Source: Nesterenkonia sandarakina
Lineage (GTDB): Bacteria > Actinomycetota > Actinomycetes > Actinomycetales > Micrococcaceae
DNA length: 64,000 nucleotides
Direction of reading: 5' to 3'
NCBI RefSeq assembly: GCF_003003175.1
Contig: NZ_PVTY01000002.1
Coordinates: forward strand, 162,170 to 226,169
In this document: in pieces, positions 40,570-49,018 of the stretch
Position numbering within the stretch: position 1 is the first letter of the stretch
How the letters are laid out: each line of letters opens with the position of its first letter
Position numbers and translations under genes: made by a program
The notes under the pieces: model-generated
Database searches by the model: none
Told to the model about the DNA's origin: nothing
What the model saw: the letters and a program-made list of their open reading frames with translations, nothing else

Positions 40570-42432
40570 TCAGGAATCCTCGGTCGCGAACTGGGTGCGG
40601 TAGAGCTCCGCATAGCGCCCGTCGGCCGCGAGCAGCTCGGTGTGGGTGCCGCGCTCCACGATCGTCCCGGCCTCGACCACCAGGATCGCGTCGGCGGCGC
40701 GCACGGTGGAGAGCCGGTGCGCGATCACCAGTGCGGTGCGCCCCACCAGGGCCTCGGTCAGCGCGGCCTGCACCGCGGCCTCGGAGGTGGAGTCCAGCGC
40801 GGCGGTGGCCTCATCGAGGATGACGACCTGGGGCTGGGCCAGCAGCAGCCGCGCCAGGGTCATGCGCTGACGCTCGCCGCCGGAGAGCCGGTAGCCGCGT
40901 TCCCCGACGACGGTGTCCAGGCCGTCGGGCATGGAATGCACGACCGATTCCAGCCGGGCCCGGCGGATCGCGTCCCAGACCTGCTCATCGGTGGCGCCCG
41001 GCGCCGGGAGGGTGAGGTTGGCCCGGATGGTGTCGTGGAACAGGTGCCCGTCCTGGGTGACCACGCCGAGGGTGGCGCGCAGCGAGGCGAAGGTGGTGTC
41101 GCGCAGATCCACCCCGGCCATCCGCACCGAGCCGGAGTCCACGTCGTAGAGCCGCGCCAGCAGTGCCGCGATGGTGGACTTGCCGGCCCCTGAGGAGCCC
41201 ACGATGGCCACGGTCTGGCCGGGCTCCACGCGCAGACTGATCCCGTGGAGCACCTCCTCGCCGCCGCGCTGGTCCAGGGTGGCGACCTCTTCCAGGGAGG
41301 CCAGCGAGACCTTCTCCGCGGAGGGGTAGGAGAAGGTGACGTTGTCGAACTCGACCCCGGCCGGACCCTCGGGCAGCGGCGTGGCGTCGGGCTTCTCGGT
41401 GATCAGCGGCTTCAGGTCCAGGACCTCGAAGACCCGCTCGAAGCTGACCAGCGCGCTCATGACCTCGACCCGGGCGCTGGCCAGGGCGGTCAGCGGCGCA
41501 TAGAGCCGGGTGAGCAGCAGGGCCAGAGACACCACGGCGCCGGCCTCGAGCTCGCCGACGATCGCGTAGAAGCCGCCCAGGCCGTAGACCAGCGCCAGCG
41601 CCAGTGCGGAGACCAGGGTCAGTGCGGTGATGAAGGTCGACTGCAGCATCGCGGTCTTGATCCCGATGTCCTGGACGCGGCGGGCGCGCCGTTCGAACTC
41701 CGCGGACTCCTCGTCGGGACGGCCGAAGAGCTTGATCAGCGTGGCGCCCGGGGCGGAGAAGCGTTCGGTCATCTGGGTGCCCATGGTGGCGTTGTGGTTC
41801 GCCGCCTCACGCTGCAGCGCGGCGAGCCGGCTGCCCATCAGGCGGGCCGGCACCACGAACACCGGCAGCAGCACCAGGGCCAGCAGTGTGACCTGCCAGG
41901 ACAGCGAGAGCATCGCGATGATGGTCAGGATCACCATCACCAGGTTCCCGACGACGCCGGAGAGGGTGCCGCTGAAGGCGCGCTGCGCGCCGATGACGTC
42001 GTTGTTCAGCCGGCTCACCAGCGCGCCGGTGCGAGTACGGGTGAAGAACGCGATCGGCATCTTCTGCACGTGATCGAACACGGCGGTGCGCAGATCAAGG
42101 ATCAGCCCCTCACCGATCTGCGAGGAGAGCCAGCGGCTGAGGATGTTGAACCCGGCGTCGGCCACCGCGATGATCGCGATCAGCACGGCCAGTCGTATGA
42201 CGACACCCACCTCCTCCGAGCCGGTGATCGCATTGACCACCTGACCGGCCAGCAGCGGGGTCGCCACCGCCAGCGCGGCGGTGACCACCGAGAGGATCAG
42301 GAACCAGGTCAGCCGGGTCCGGTGGGGACGGGCGAACCGGCCGATGCGCGTCAGCGTCTCCCGGTTGAACGGCCGGTAGTCCTTCTTCGCGTGGGTCATG
42401 CTGTACAGCGAGCCCCATGCCGCGCGTTCCAT
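40570..42432 (-). CDS. ABC transporter, fused permease and ATPase (exporter type)
   Basis: A 620-residue half-transporter. Six helices (about residues 35-310) precede an ATPase domain (about 345-615). The ATPase has Walker A GSSGAGKST, Q-loop VTQDGHLFHD, the signature LSGGERQRMTLARLL, Walker B VVILDEATAALD and H-loop VIAHRLSTV, all intact. It works as a dimer; the substrate (lipid, peptide or drug) cannot be told. ATG 42432 is chosen; ATG 42399 (MTHAKKDYRP) would be another. It is divergent from the NRAMP-like gene, and the 341-base gap between holds two operators. Confidence 0.88.
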   Translation of the reverse strand: MERAAWGSLYSMTHAKKDYRPFNRETLTRIGRFARPHRTRLTWFLILSVVTAALAVATPLLAGQVVNAITGSEEVGVVIRLAVLIAIIAVADAGFNILSRWLSSQIGEGLILDLRTAVFDHVQKMPIAFFTRTRTGALVSRLNNDVIGAQRAFSGTLSGVVGNLVMVILTIIAMLSLSWQVTLLALVLLPVFVVPARLMGSRLAALQREAANHNATMGTQMTERFSAPGATLIKLFGRPDEESAEFERRARRVQDIGIKTAMLQSTFITALTLVSALALALVYGLGGFYAIVGELEAGAVVSLALLLTRLYAPLTALASARVEVMSALVSFERVFEVLDLKPLITEKPDATPLPEGPAGVEFDNVTFSYPSAEKVSLASLEEVATLDQRGGEEVLHGISLRVEPGQTVAIVGSSGAGKSTIAALLARLYDVDSGSVRMAGVDLRDTTFASLRATLGVVTQDGHLFHDTIRANLTLPAPGATDEQVWDAIRRARLESVVHSMPDGLDTVVGERGYRLSGGERQRMTLARLLLAQPQVVILDEATAALDSTSEAAVQAALTEALVGRTALVIAHRLSTVRAADAILVVEAGTIVERGTHTELLAADGRYAELYRTQFATEDS

Positions 42433-42638
42433 GCTCACGCACAAACCCCCAAGATCTCCAGTGTTGCCGCGCTGACTGCAGCGGCGCCGTCGAGCGCACA
42501 GCCCACAACCGATATAACGCTACTCGCATTCCGGCAGGCTTCTTCACCCCAGGTCAGCCGGCCTTCGAGGCGGATCAGCCGCGGATCCTCGCCGCCATCC
42601 GGGGCCGCCGCATGTGAAGAGCATGTAAAACGTGCGCC

Positions 42639-42653
42639 GATTGTTCCACAATC
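42639..42653. promoter_or_regulatory. FCD/GntR-type operator (site 2) upstream of the NRAMP-like gene
   Basis: GATTGT-TCC-ACAATC, with core TTGTTCCACAA (42641-42651), fits TNGTNNNACNA and differs from the pxpA site only in the centre. It lies immediately upstream of the -35 box at 42656. The larger gap 42433-42773 otherwise shows only a GCGC-rich stretch behind the ABC transporter start and no gene. Confidence 0.72.
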
Positions 42654-42655
42654 CC

Positions 42656-42684
42656 TTGCTTGGATTGTTGAACAACAGTACTGT
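42656..42684 (+). promoter_or_regulatory. Promoter of the NRAMP-like/DUF1445 operon with operator site 3 in the spacer
   Basis: TTGCTT (42656-42661) and TACTGT (42679-42684) are 17 bases apart. The exact copy of the pxpA operator, GGATTGTTGAACAA (42662-42675), fills the spacer. The site centre lies 24 bases from that of site 2. Binding here would stop RNA polymerase, so a repressor is suggested. The leader then runs about 80 bases to the GTG at 42774. Confidence 0.68.
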
Positions 42685-42773
42685 GAGCCGTGATCCACGG
42701 AATAGACGTATGTCACATGTGCACTGCGCACGGTGTCGACGGTGTTCCCCCTACTCACCCACGGAGGGCTCCT

Positions 42774-44162
42774 GTGGCTGACGCCTCAACCCCCAGATCG
42801 TCTTCAGCGGATGCACCCCGCACACCGAAGACCGAAGACACCCCACCGATCGACGACGCCACGCATCGCGACGGCACACACCGCGAAGCCACACTCAGTG
42901 ACGGCACCGTGAGTGCCGGGCACCCTGGGCGCACCGAGACCGACAGTCCCGAAGCCAGCGGTCCGATGCTGATCCGGACCCGGCGCACCGCGCTGCTCGG
43001 GGCGATGTTCCTGATGGCCACCAGCGCGGTCGGACCGGGCTTCATCACCCAGACCGCCACCTTCACCTATCAGCTCGGCGCCGCCTTCGGCTTCGCGATC
43101 CTGATCTCGGTGCTGGTGGACATCGCCGTGCAGCTCAACGTCTGGCGGGTGCTCGGGGTCTCCGGGCTCTACGCCCAGACCCTGGGCAACCGGATCCTGC
43201 CCGGGCTCGGCTGGGCGCTCGCCGCACTGATCTTCTTCGGCGGAATCGTCTTCAACATCGGCAACATCGCCGGCGCCGGACTGGGCCTCAACGCCATGAC
43301 CGGCATGGACGCCCGCATCGGCGGCGCGCTCTCGGTGATCCTGGCGCTGCTGATCTTCCTCTCCAAGAAGGCCGGCATCGCGCTGGACCGGATCGTCGTC
43401 GCCTGCGGCGCCGTGCTGATCCTGCTGATGATCTTCATGGCCGTCACCACCGCCCCGCCGCTGGGCGAGGCGCTGCGCCAGACCTTCGTGCCGGACCAGG
43501 TGGAGTTCCTGGTGATCACCACGCTGATCGGCGGCACCGTCGGCGGCTACATCACCTACGCCGGCGCCCACCGGCTGATCGCCTCGGGCAACACCGGAGT
43601 CGAGAACGTCAAGGCGATCTCGCAGACCTCGGTGCTCGGGATCATGGTCGCCACGCTCATCCGCTTCCTGCTCTTCCTGGCCGTCCTCGGGGTGGTCTCC
43701 ACCGGCGTGGTCCTGGCAGAGGACAACGTCGCGGCGGATGCGTTCTCTGTGGCCCTCGGTGAGATCGGGCTGCGGGTCTTCGGCGCGGTCTTCTGGGTCG
43801 CCGCGATCACCTCGATCCTGGGCTGCACCTACACCACGGTCTCCTTCCTGACCACGAAGAACACCAAGGACCGCACCAAGAACCTGTACTTCTTCGGCTT
43901 CCTGGTGATCACCACCGCCGTGTACCTGATGCTGGGCCAGGCGCCCCAGACCCTGCTGATCATGGCCGGCGCGTTCAACGGCACCGTGCTTCCGCTGGGC
44001 TTCGCCGTGATCCTCTACGTCGCGTGGCGTCGCCGGGACCTGCTGCAGGGCTACAAGTACCCCAAGTGGCTGCTGATCCTCGGCGTCGTGGTCTGGCTGC
44101 TGACCATCTATATGGGCTACAACTCGCTGGGCGGTCTGGCCAGCCTCTGGACCGAGGGATGA
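42774..44162 (+). CDS. NRAMP-like transporter, YcsG type, without metal-binding motifs
   Basis: A 462-residue membrane protein with about eleven helices of the NRAMP fold, preceded by an 80-residue hydrophilic Thr/Asp/Glu-rich tail. In true metal transporters helix 1 has DPGN and helix 6 has MPHN. Here the matching segments are [14 protein letters not shown] (near residue 84-97) and [11 protein letters not shown] (near 262-272), so the metal-binding Asp, Asn and Met are missing. Bacillus subtilis YcsG, beside ycsF and ycsI, is such a relative. With its neighbour, a substrate such as 5-oxoproline or another small organic acid is more likely than Mn. GTG 42774 is set by GGAGGG; upstream codons in frame have no site. 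Confidence 0.85.
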   Translation: MADASTPRSSSADAPRTPKTEDTPPIDDATHRDGTHREATLSDGTVSAGHPGRTETDSPEASGPMLIRTRRTALLGAMFLMATSAVGPGFITQTATFTYQLGAAFGFAILISVLVDIAVQLNVWRVLGVSGLYAQTLGNRILPGLGWALAALIFFGGIVFNIGNIAGAGLGLNAMTGMDARIGGALSVILALLIFLSKKAGIALDRIVVACGAVLILLMIFMAVTTAPPLGEALRQTFVPDQVEFLVITTLIGGTVGGYITYAGAHRLIASGNTGVENVKAISQTSVLGIMVATLIRFLLFLAVLGVVSTGVVLAEDNVAADAFSVALGEIGLRVFGAVFWVAAITSILGCTYTTVSFLTTKNTKDRTKNLYFFGFLVITTAVYLMLGQAPQTLLIMAGAFNGTVLPLGFAVILYVAWRRRDLLQGYKYPKWLLILGVVVWLLTIYMGYNSLGGLASLWTEG

Positions 44163-44983
44163 GCCACGGCCCAGATCGCGTCGCGGTCAGCCCGGGGCAG
44201 CTGAGTCCCGCCGCAGCCCGCGCACAGTTCCGTGACGGGCTGCGGCGGCCCACCAGTGGCATCAGCCCCGGCTTCGCCCAGGTCAACCTGTTGGCCCTGC
44301 CCCGAGACCTGGCCTTCGACATGCTGCTCTTCGCCCAGCGCAACCCGAAGTCCTGCCCGGTGCTCGGCGTCTTCGAACCGGGACAGTTCCACGACGCCGG
44401 CGCGGCGAAACCGCTGCTGGCCGAGGGCGATCTGCGCACCGACATCCCGGCCTACCGGGTCTACCGCGACGGAGAGCTCATCGCCGAACCCGACGACGCG
44501 CTCGAGCACTGGCGCGAGGACCTGGTGGCCTTCCTCATCGGGTGCAGCTTCACCTTCGAGGCTCCGCTGCTCGAGGCCGGGATCCCGATCGCGCACATCG
44601 AACAGGGCGTCAACGTGCCGATGTACAAGACCGCGCTGCGCTGCACGCCGGCGGGGCGACTCGGCGGACCGCTGGTGGTCTCGATGCGTCCGCTGCCGGC
44701 AGGCCAGATCGCCGACGCGGTGCGGATCACCTCGCGCTATCCCGGCGTGCACGGCGCCCCGGTGCACATCGGCAGCCCCGCAGAGCTTGGCATCGCCGAC
44801 CTCGGGGCACCGGACTTCGGTGATCCGGTCGAGATCCCCGCCGGTTGGACCCCGGTCTTCTGGGCCTGCGGGGTCACTCCGCAGGCAGCGGTGATGGAGT
44901 CCCGGCCTGAGCTCGCGATCAGCCACGCGCCGGGACACATGCTGATCACTGACCTGCCCAACGCCGCACTCCAGGTGCCCTGA
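44159..44983 (+). CDS. DUF1445 putative hydro-lyase/D-glutamate cyclase-type protein (YcsI)
   Basis: A 274-residue protein of the DUF1445 family: [25 protein letters not shown] (about residues 22-46), then [37 protein letters not shown] (about 122-145), NVPMYKT and [17 protein letters not shown] and finally [11 protein letters not shown] and [12 protein letters not shown]. The mammalian DGLUCY domain of this family has D-glutamate cyclase activity, joining D-glutamate and 5-oxo-D-proline. It overlaps the transporter stop by ATGA, so both are made together. In B. subtilis, ycsI lies with ycsF, ycsG and kipIA. Its position 2 genes from operator sites ties it to the pxp group. Confidence 0.9.
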   Translation: MSHGPDRVAVSPGQLSPAAARAQFRDGLRRPTSGISPGFAQVNLLALPRDLAFDMLLFAQRNPKSCPVLGVFEPGQFHDAGAAKPLLAEGDLRTDIPAYRVYRDGELIAEPDDALEHWREDLVAFLIGCSFTFEAPLLEAGIPIAHIEQGVNVPMYKTALRCTPAGRLGGPLVVSMRPLPAGQIADAVRITSRYPGVHGAPVHIGSPAELGIADLGAPDFGDPVEIPAGWTPVFWACGVTPQAAVMESRPELAISHAPGHMLITDLPNAALQVP

Positions 44984-45115
44984 TGTCCGGACGCCACGCA
45001 CGCAACGGTCTGCCTGCACTGGTTTAATTCCCAGTCCAGGGTGTGTGAAACCTCATGGGCTTAGACGCTCGACGGTCCTTGCGGGCCGTCTGGCCTCGGC
45101 CATACAGTCGAACTC

Positions 45116-46057
45116 ATGAGCACCGAATCAACGCATACACCTTTCCCCGCCATCAGCGAGCTGCAGGGCACCCAGCTGGCCTTCGACGATCCGACCACCC
45201 GGCACAGCAAGATCTCCCCGCCGAAGCAGGATCAGGCCGAGCCGGGCCTGGAGGTGGACGCAGAGCCGACGCCGGACATCGGTCTGGACTCCTACCGAGG
45301 TCTCGGTCGCCTGCAGGGCCGCAAGGCTCTGGTGACCGGCGGTGACTCAGGGATCGGTGCCGCCACCGCGGTCGCCTTCGCCCGCGAAGGCGCCGATGTG
45401 GCCATCGCCTATCTCCCGGCCGAGGGCAAGGACGCCGAGCGCGTGATCGCAGCGATCGAAGCCGCCGGACGCACCGCCGTCGCGCTGCCCGGTGACCTGA
45501 TGGACCAGCAGTACCGCGAGGGACTGGCCGATTCCGCCGCAGAGAAGCTGGGCGGCCTCGACATCCTGGTCAACAACGCCGGCAAGCAGATCATCAACGA
45601 CTCCCTCGAGGAGCTGACCGATGAGCAGGTCGAGGAGGCCTTCCAGATCAACATCAAGTCGATGTACACGCTGACCCGCGCCGCGCTCAAGCACATGGGG
45701 CCAGGCTCGACCATCGTGAACTCCACCTCGATCCAGGCCTACCAGCCCAACCCGATGCTGCTGGACTACGCGGCCACCAAGGCCGCGATCAACAACTTCA
45801 CCAAGGGCCTGGCGCAGCAGCTCGCGCCCCGAGGCATCCGGGTCAACGCCGTGGCTCCCGGCCCGGTCTGGACGATCATCCAGCCCACCCAGGGTCAGCC
45901 CAAGGAGAAGCTGCCCGAGTTCGGCCACGACACGCCGCTGGGCCGCCCCGGTCAGCCGGTGGAGATGGCGCCGGCCTTCGTGTTCCTGGCCTCCCCGGAG
46001 TCCAGCTACGTCAGCGGCGAGACGCTCAACGCCAACGGCGGCACACCGACGCCATAG
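45116..46057 (+). CDS. Short-chain dehydrogenase, YdaD/general stress type
   Basis: A 313-residue SDR with an N-terminal extension (about residues 1-65, acidic, GLEVDAEPTPDIGLDSYRG). The cofactor motif VTGGDSGIGAATAVAF (about 74-89), NNAGKQ, catalytic Ser in STSIQAYQP and Tyr-Lys in LDYAATKAAI follow. The C-terminal GRPGQPVEMAPAFVFLASPESSYVSGETL is typical of this group, often induced by stress. It ends in a perfect terminator. The 132 bases before it show no gene. Confidence 0.9.
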   Translation: MSTESTHTPFPAISELQGTQLAFDDPTTRHSKISPPKQDQAEPGLEVDAEPTPDIGLDSYRGLGRLQGRKALVTGGDSGIGAATAVAFAREGADVAIAYLPAEGKDAERVIAAIEAAGRTAVALPGDLMDQQYREGLADSAAEKLGGLDILVNNAGKQIINDSLEELTDEQVEEAFQINIKSMYTLTRAALKHMGPGSTIVNSTSIQAYQPNPMLLDYAATKAAINNFTKGLAQQLAPRGIRVNAVAPGPVWTIIQPTQGQPKEKLPEFGHDTPLGRPGQPVEMAPAFVFLASPESSYVSGETLNANGGTPTP

Positions 46058-46088
46058 TGCTCGCTGAGACCAGAGCAGCTTCCTGACC

Positions 46089-46130
46089 CAGAGCGACGGG
46101 GCGACGCAGATGCGTCGCCCCGTCGCTCTG
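46089..46130. terminator. Bidirectional terminator after the SDR gene
   Basis: Arms AGAGCGACGGGGCGACGCA (46090-46108) and TGCGTCGCCCCGTCGCTCT (46111-46129) pair perfectly over 19 bases with a two-base loop; an outer C-G pair extends it. It lies between convergent genes. Confidence 0.88.
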
Positions 46131-46211
46131 CGTCAGCCACGCCCATCGAGCTCCGACCAGGCGCAGTGACCCAGGCGCAGTGACCCAGGGGTCAGCCGTC
46201 GTGACCTGGCG

Positions 46212-47492
46212 TCAGCCCTCGTGCGGGCTCGATGCGGCGCCGTCGTCGTCCTTGCCCCGGGGACCGGAGCGCGGGATCCGGCGCGCCACGCCCTGGTGCA
46301 CGTCGTGGCGGCCATGGACTAGCCAGTAGAGCACCAGCGAGAGCACGACGACGCCGGCGCACATCGCGTACATGAAGCGGTAGTCCGCGAAGCTCACCAG
46401 CGGGCCCAGCAGCAGCGGAGAGAAGCCGAACCCGGCGTCGAGCATGATGAAGAAGGTCGAGATCCCGATGCTGGTGCGGTGCGCGGGAAGGTCCGAGGCG
46501 ATGATCGCCTGGAGCACCGGCAGCAGCGAGCCGAAGCCGAACCCGGCCAGCACCCCCGCGGTGAGCAGCACCCCCTGGTTCGGAGCCCAGGCGAGCAGCC
46601 CCATCGCGACGATGTAGAAGATCACCGCCGGATACACCGCCCAGTTGTCCCCGAAGCGGTCCTGGATCCTGCCCATGAACAGCCTCGAGACCAGCACCGC
46701 TCCGGCATAGATCACGAAGAAGAGCGAGGCCGCGTCCACCATGTCCAGGCTTCGCGCGTAGCCGTTGAGGAACGTCATCACCGACGCGAAGCCGATGCCC
46801 AGCAGCATCGCCACCAGAGAGATCTTGAACGCCCGGGGCTCGATGATGTCCCGCGGGCGCAGGGTCAGCTTCTCGCGCAGACTGGTGCGCCACGGCTTGT
46901 CCTCGGGCAGACGCAGGAACAGCGAGAAGATCAGCGCGATCACCGAGACGATGGTGACCGCGACGAACATCGCCCAGAAGTCATAGCGCTGGGTCAGCTG
47001 GATCGCGGCCAGCGGTCCGATCGCCGGCGGCAGCGAGTTCGCCAAGAGGTAGTAGCCGGCACCCTCGCCGCGGCGGGTGCGCGGGATCATCGCGAAGACC
47101 CCGGCATTGAGCGCGGTCTGCCCGAAGCCGAACGAGATCCCGTGCACCGCGCGCAGCGCGATGAGCATCTCGTAGCTGTCGACCACCAGGTAGGCGAGAC
47201 CGGCGAGCACGTAGACCACCAGACAGGCCAGCACGGTGCGCCGCCGGCCTAAGAAGTTCACGTACTTCCCGGCGAAGATCCGGGCGGCCAGCGCGCCGAC
47301 CACGAAGGCGGAGGCGGCGAACCCGGCGGCGGTCTCCCCGGCCGAGAACTCCTCCGCGGCGTAGACCGCCAGACCCGTGACCAGGACGAAGAACACGATG
47401 GCCAGGAAGAGATTGATCACGATTGCCAGCAGGAAGTCCTTGGTGAAGAGCGGCTCCTTCGGAGCAGCGGAGGTCCTCTTGGCGGCGATCAC
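46212..47492 (-). CDS. Major facilitator superfamily transporter
   Basis: A 426-residue membrane protein with twelve helices. The loop 2-3 motif is GKYVNFLGRRRTVLACL (about residues 75-91, the G-x-x-x-D/N-x-x-G-R-R/K pattern) and the second half repeats it as GRIQDRFGDNWAVY. The C-terminal tail is basic and acidic and hydrophilic. Substrate not evident. It reads away from the KipA gene, with 104 bases between the start codons. Confidence 0.85.
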   Translation of the reverse strand: MIAAKRTSAAPKEPLFTKDFLLAIVINLFLAIVFFVLVTGLAVYAAEEFSAGETAAGFAASAFVVGALAARIFAGKYVNFLGRRRTVLACLVVYVLAGLAYLVVDSYEMLIALRAVHGISFGFGQTALNAGVFAMIPRTRRGEGAGYYLLANSLPPAIGPLAAIQLTQRYDFWAMFVAVTIVSVIALIFSLFLRLPEDKPWRTSLREKLTLRPRDIIEPRAFKISLVAMLLGIGFASVMTFLNGYARSLDMVDAASLFFVIYAGAVLVSRLFMGRIQDRFGDNWAVYPAVIFYIVAMGLLAWAPNQGVLLTAGVLAGFGFGSLLPVLQAIIASDLPAHRTSIGISTFFIMLDAGFGFSPLLLGPLVSFADYRFMYAMCAGVVVLSLVLYWLVHGRHDVHQGVARRIPRSGPRGKDDDGAASSPHEG

Positions 47493-47596
47493 AGCCCGAT
47501 TCTTTCATGGTTCGCAGGGGAAACGACCCCTGGCGCCCGTGTTCTCGCTTACCACCGGGTCAGGGGATGAACACCTCGGTGTGGCACGCTTGGAGA

Positions 47597-48958
47597 ATGA
47601 TTCACAGCGTCCGGGAAGTGGGGCAGCGGGCCCTCCTCATCGAGGTCACCGCCGAGAAGGATCACCCCGCCCTGATGGCGCATCTTGCCGAGCAGCCCTT
47701 CACCGGCCAGATCGATGCCATTCCCGGGGTCAAGACCGTCCTGGTGGACTTCCGTCGGCGCCGCGACGCCCAGACTGCGCTCAAACAGGCCAAGCGGCTG
47801 AAGCTGCGCCGGCGCAGGCTCGCCGCAGCGGAGGACGCCGCAGGGGAGAAGACTGCCGCAACGGAGCGAGCCGGCGCGCCGACCCCAGCCATGGATCGCC
47901 CGACTCCGGCGCGACCTGCGCCGCAGATTCCCCAGGCCTACGCCCCGGCGCTCGCGCTGCAGCCGCGCGAGGCCGTGGTGGAGGTGCTGCCAGCCTCGGT
48001 CGGTGAGGCGCCGGGACAGATCCTGGTCCAGGACATGGGCCGCTACGGCTACGGCGCGAGCGGTGTGGGCCGGGCCGGGCCAGCCGACTTCTCCGCCGCG
48101 CGCCAAGCGAACCGGCTCATCGGCAACGACGACTCCGCTGCGGTCTTCGAGATCGCCGGCGGCGGCCTCAGCGTGCGGCTCTGTCAGACCTCGATCCTCG
48201 CCGTGACCGGCGCCGAGGTGTCCCTGGAGGTCCTCACCCAGGAAGCGGTGCCGACCTCCCGGGGCGGCACCGAGATCGCCCAGACCATCGAGCGTACCCG
48301 CTCTGCCCCGGGCCGCGCGCCGTTCTGGGTCTTCCCCGGAGAGGTGCTGCACCTCGGGGCGCCGCAGCGCGGGGTCTACAGCTATCTGGGCATCTCCGGC
48401 GGGCTCGAGGCGCCCGTGGTCCTGGGCAGCGCCTCCACGGACATCGGTGCTGGGATCGGGCCGGCCCCGGTTCAGGCGGGAGACCGCTTCGGACTGGCCG
48501 GCGCGGCGTCGCGCTTCGTGGGCATCGCCTCGGTGGCGCCCACCCCGCTGCCGCTGCCGCAGCAGGCCACTGTGCTGCGCTACGCCCCGGGCCCGAGGGT
48601 CGAGTTTTTCGGCACCCGCCGGGCCAGCACCGCCGGGCTCGCCCGGCTCGAGGGTCAGCCCTGGGAGGTCATGATCGAGTCCAGCCGGGCGAGCCTGGTG
48701 CTCGAGGGAGACGATCCGATCCGGCGGACCCAGTCCGAGGCGCTGCCGGCGGAACCGCTGATGCGCGGATCCATCTGGGTCACCGACTCCGGCCAGCCCG
48801 CCGTGGCGCTGGCCGAACACCCGGTGACCAGCTCGGACCCGGTGCTCGGAGTCGTGGTGCGCGAAGACCTCTCGCTGGCGGCACAGCTGCCGCGCGGCGC
48901 TGAGGTGCGATTCCAGGCCGTGGACCCCGAGACGCTGGGTGCAGTCAGAACTCGATGA
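47597..48958 (+). CDS. KipA (PxpC)-like protein with a shortened KipI segment
   Basis: A 453-residue protein. Residues about 1-70 (MIHSVREVGQRALLIEVTAEKD, ALMAHLAEQPFTGQIDAIPGVKTVLVDF) match only the first part of KipI/PxpB. The remaining CT_C_D parts with GFAPGF and [11 protein letters not shown] are absent and replaced by a basic/Ala-Pro linker (about 72-140). From about 145 a full KipA/CT_A_B domain follows (LVQDMGRYGYGASGVGRAGPADFSAARQANRLIGND, and YSYLGISGGLEAPVVLGSASTD). GGAGA precedes the ATG at 47597. No pxpA or second kipI is next to it, and no TTGTTGAACAA site is seen upstream. It may modify another PxpA or regulate it. Confidence 0.82.
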   Translation: MIHSVREVGQRALLIEVTAEKDHPALMAHLAEQPFTGQIDAIPGVKTVLVDFRRRRDAQTALKQAKRLKLRRRRLAAAEDAAGEKTAATERAGAPTPAMDRPTPARPAPQIPQAYAPALALQPREAVVEVLPASVGEAPGQILVQDMGRYGYGASGVGRAGPADFSAARQANRLIGNDDSAAVFEIAGGGLSVRLCQTSILAVTGAEVSLEVLTQEAVPTSRGGTEIAQTIERTRSAPGRAPFWVFPGEVLHLGAPQRGVYSYLGISGGLEAPVVLGSASTDIGAGIGPAPVQAGDRFGLAGAASRFVGIASVAPTPLPLPQQATVLRYAPGPRVEFFGTRRASTAGLARLEGQPWEVMIESSRASLVLEGDDPIRRTQSEALPAEPLMRGSIWVTDSGQPAVALAEHPVTSSDPVLGVVVREDLSLAAQLPRGAEVRFQAVDPETLGAVRTR

Positions 48959-49018
48959 GATAATGGCCGACGTCGCGGTGCCCCAGCGCGGGCGCCACCT
49001 CCGCTTCCCCCGACCTTT

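Noticed and set aside
42774-44162. Annotation as a Mn/Fe NRAMP transporter
   Set aside because: The DPGN and MPHN metal motifs are missing, so the metal substrate usually copied from the family name is not supported.
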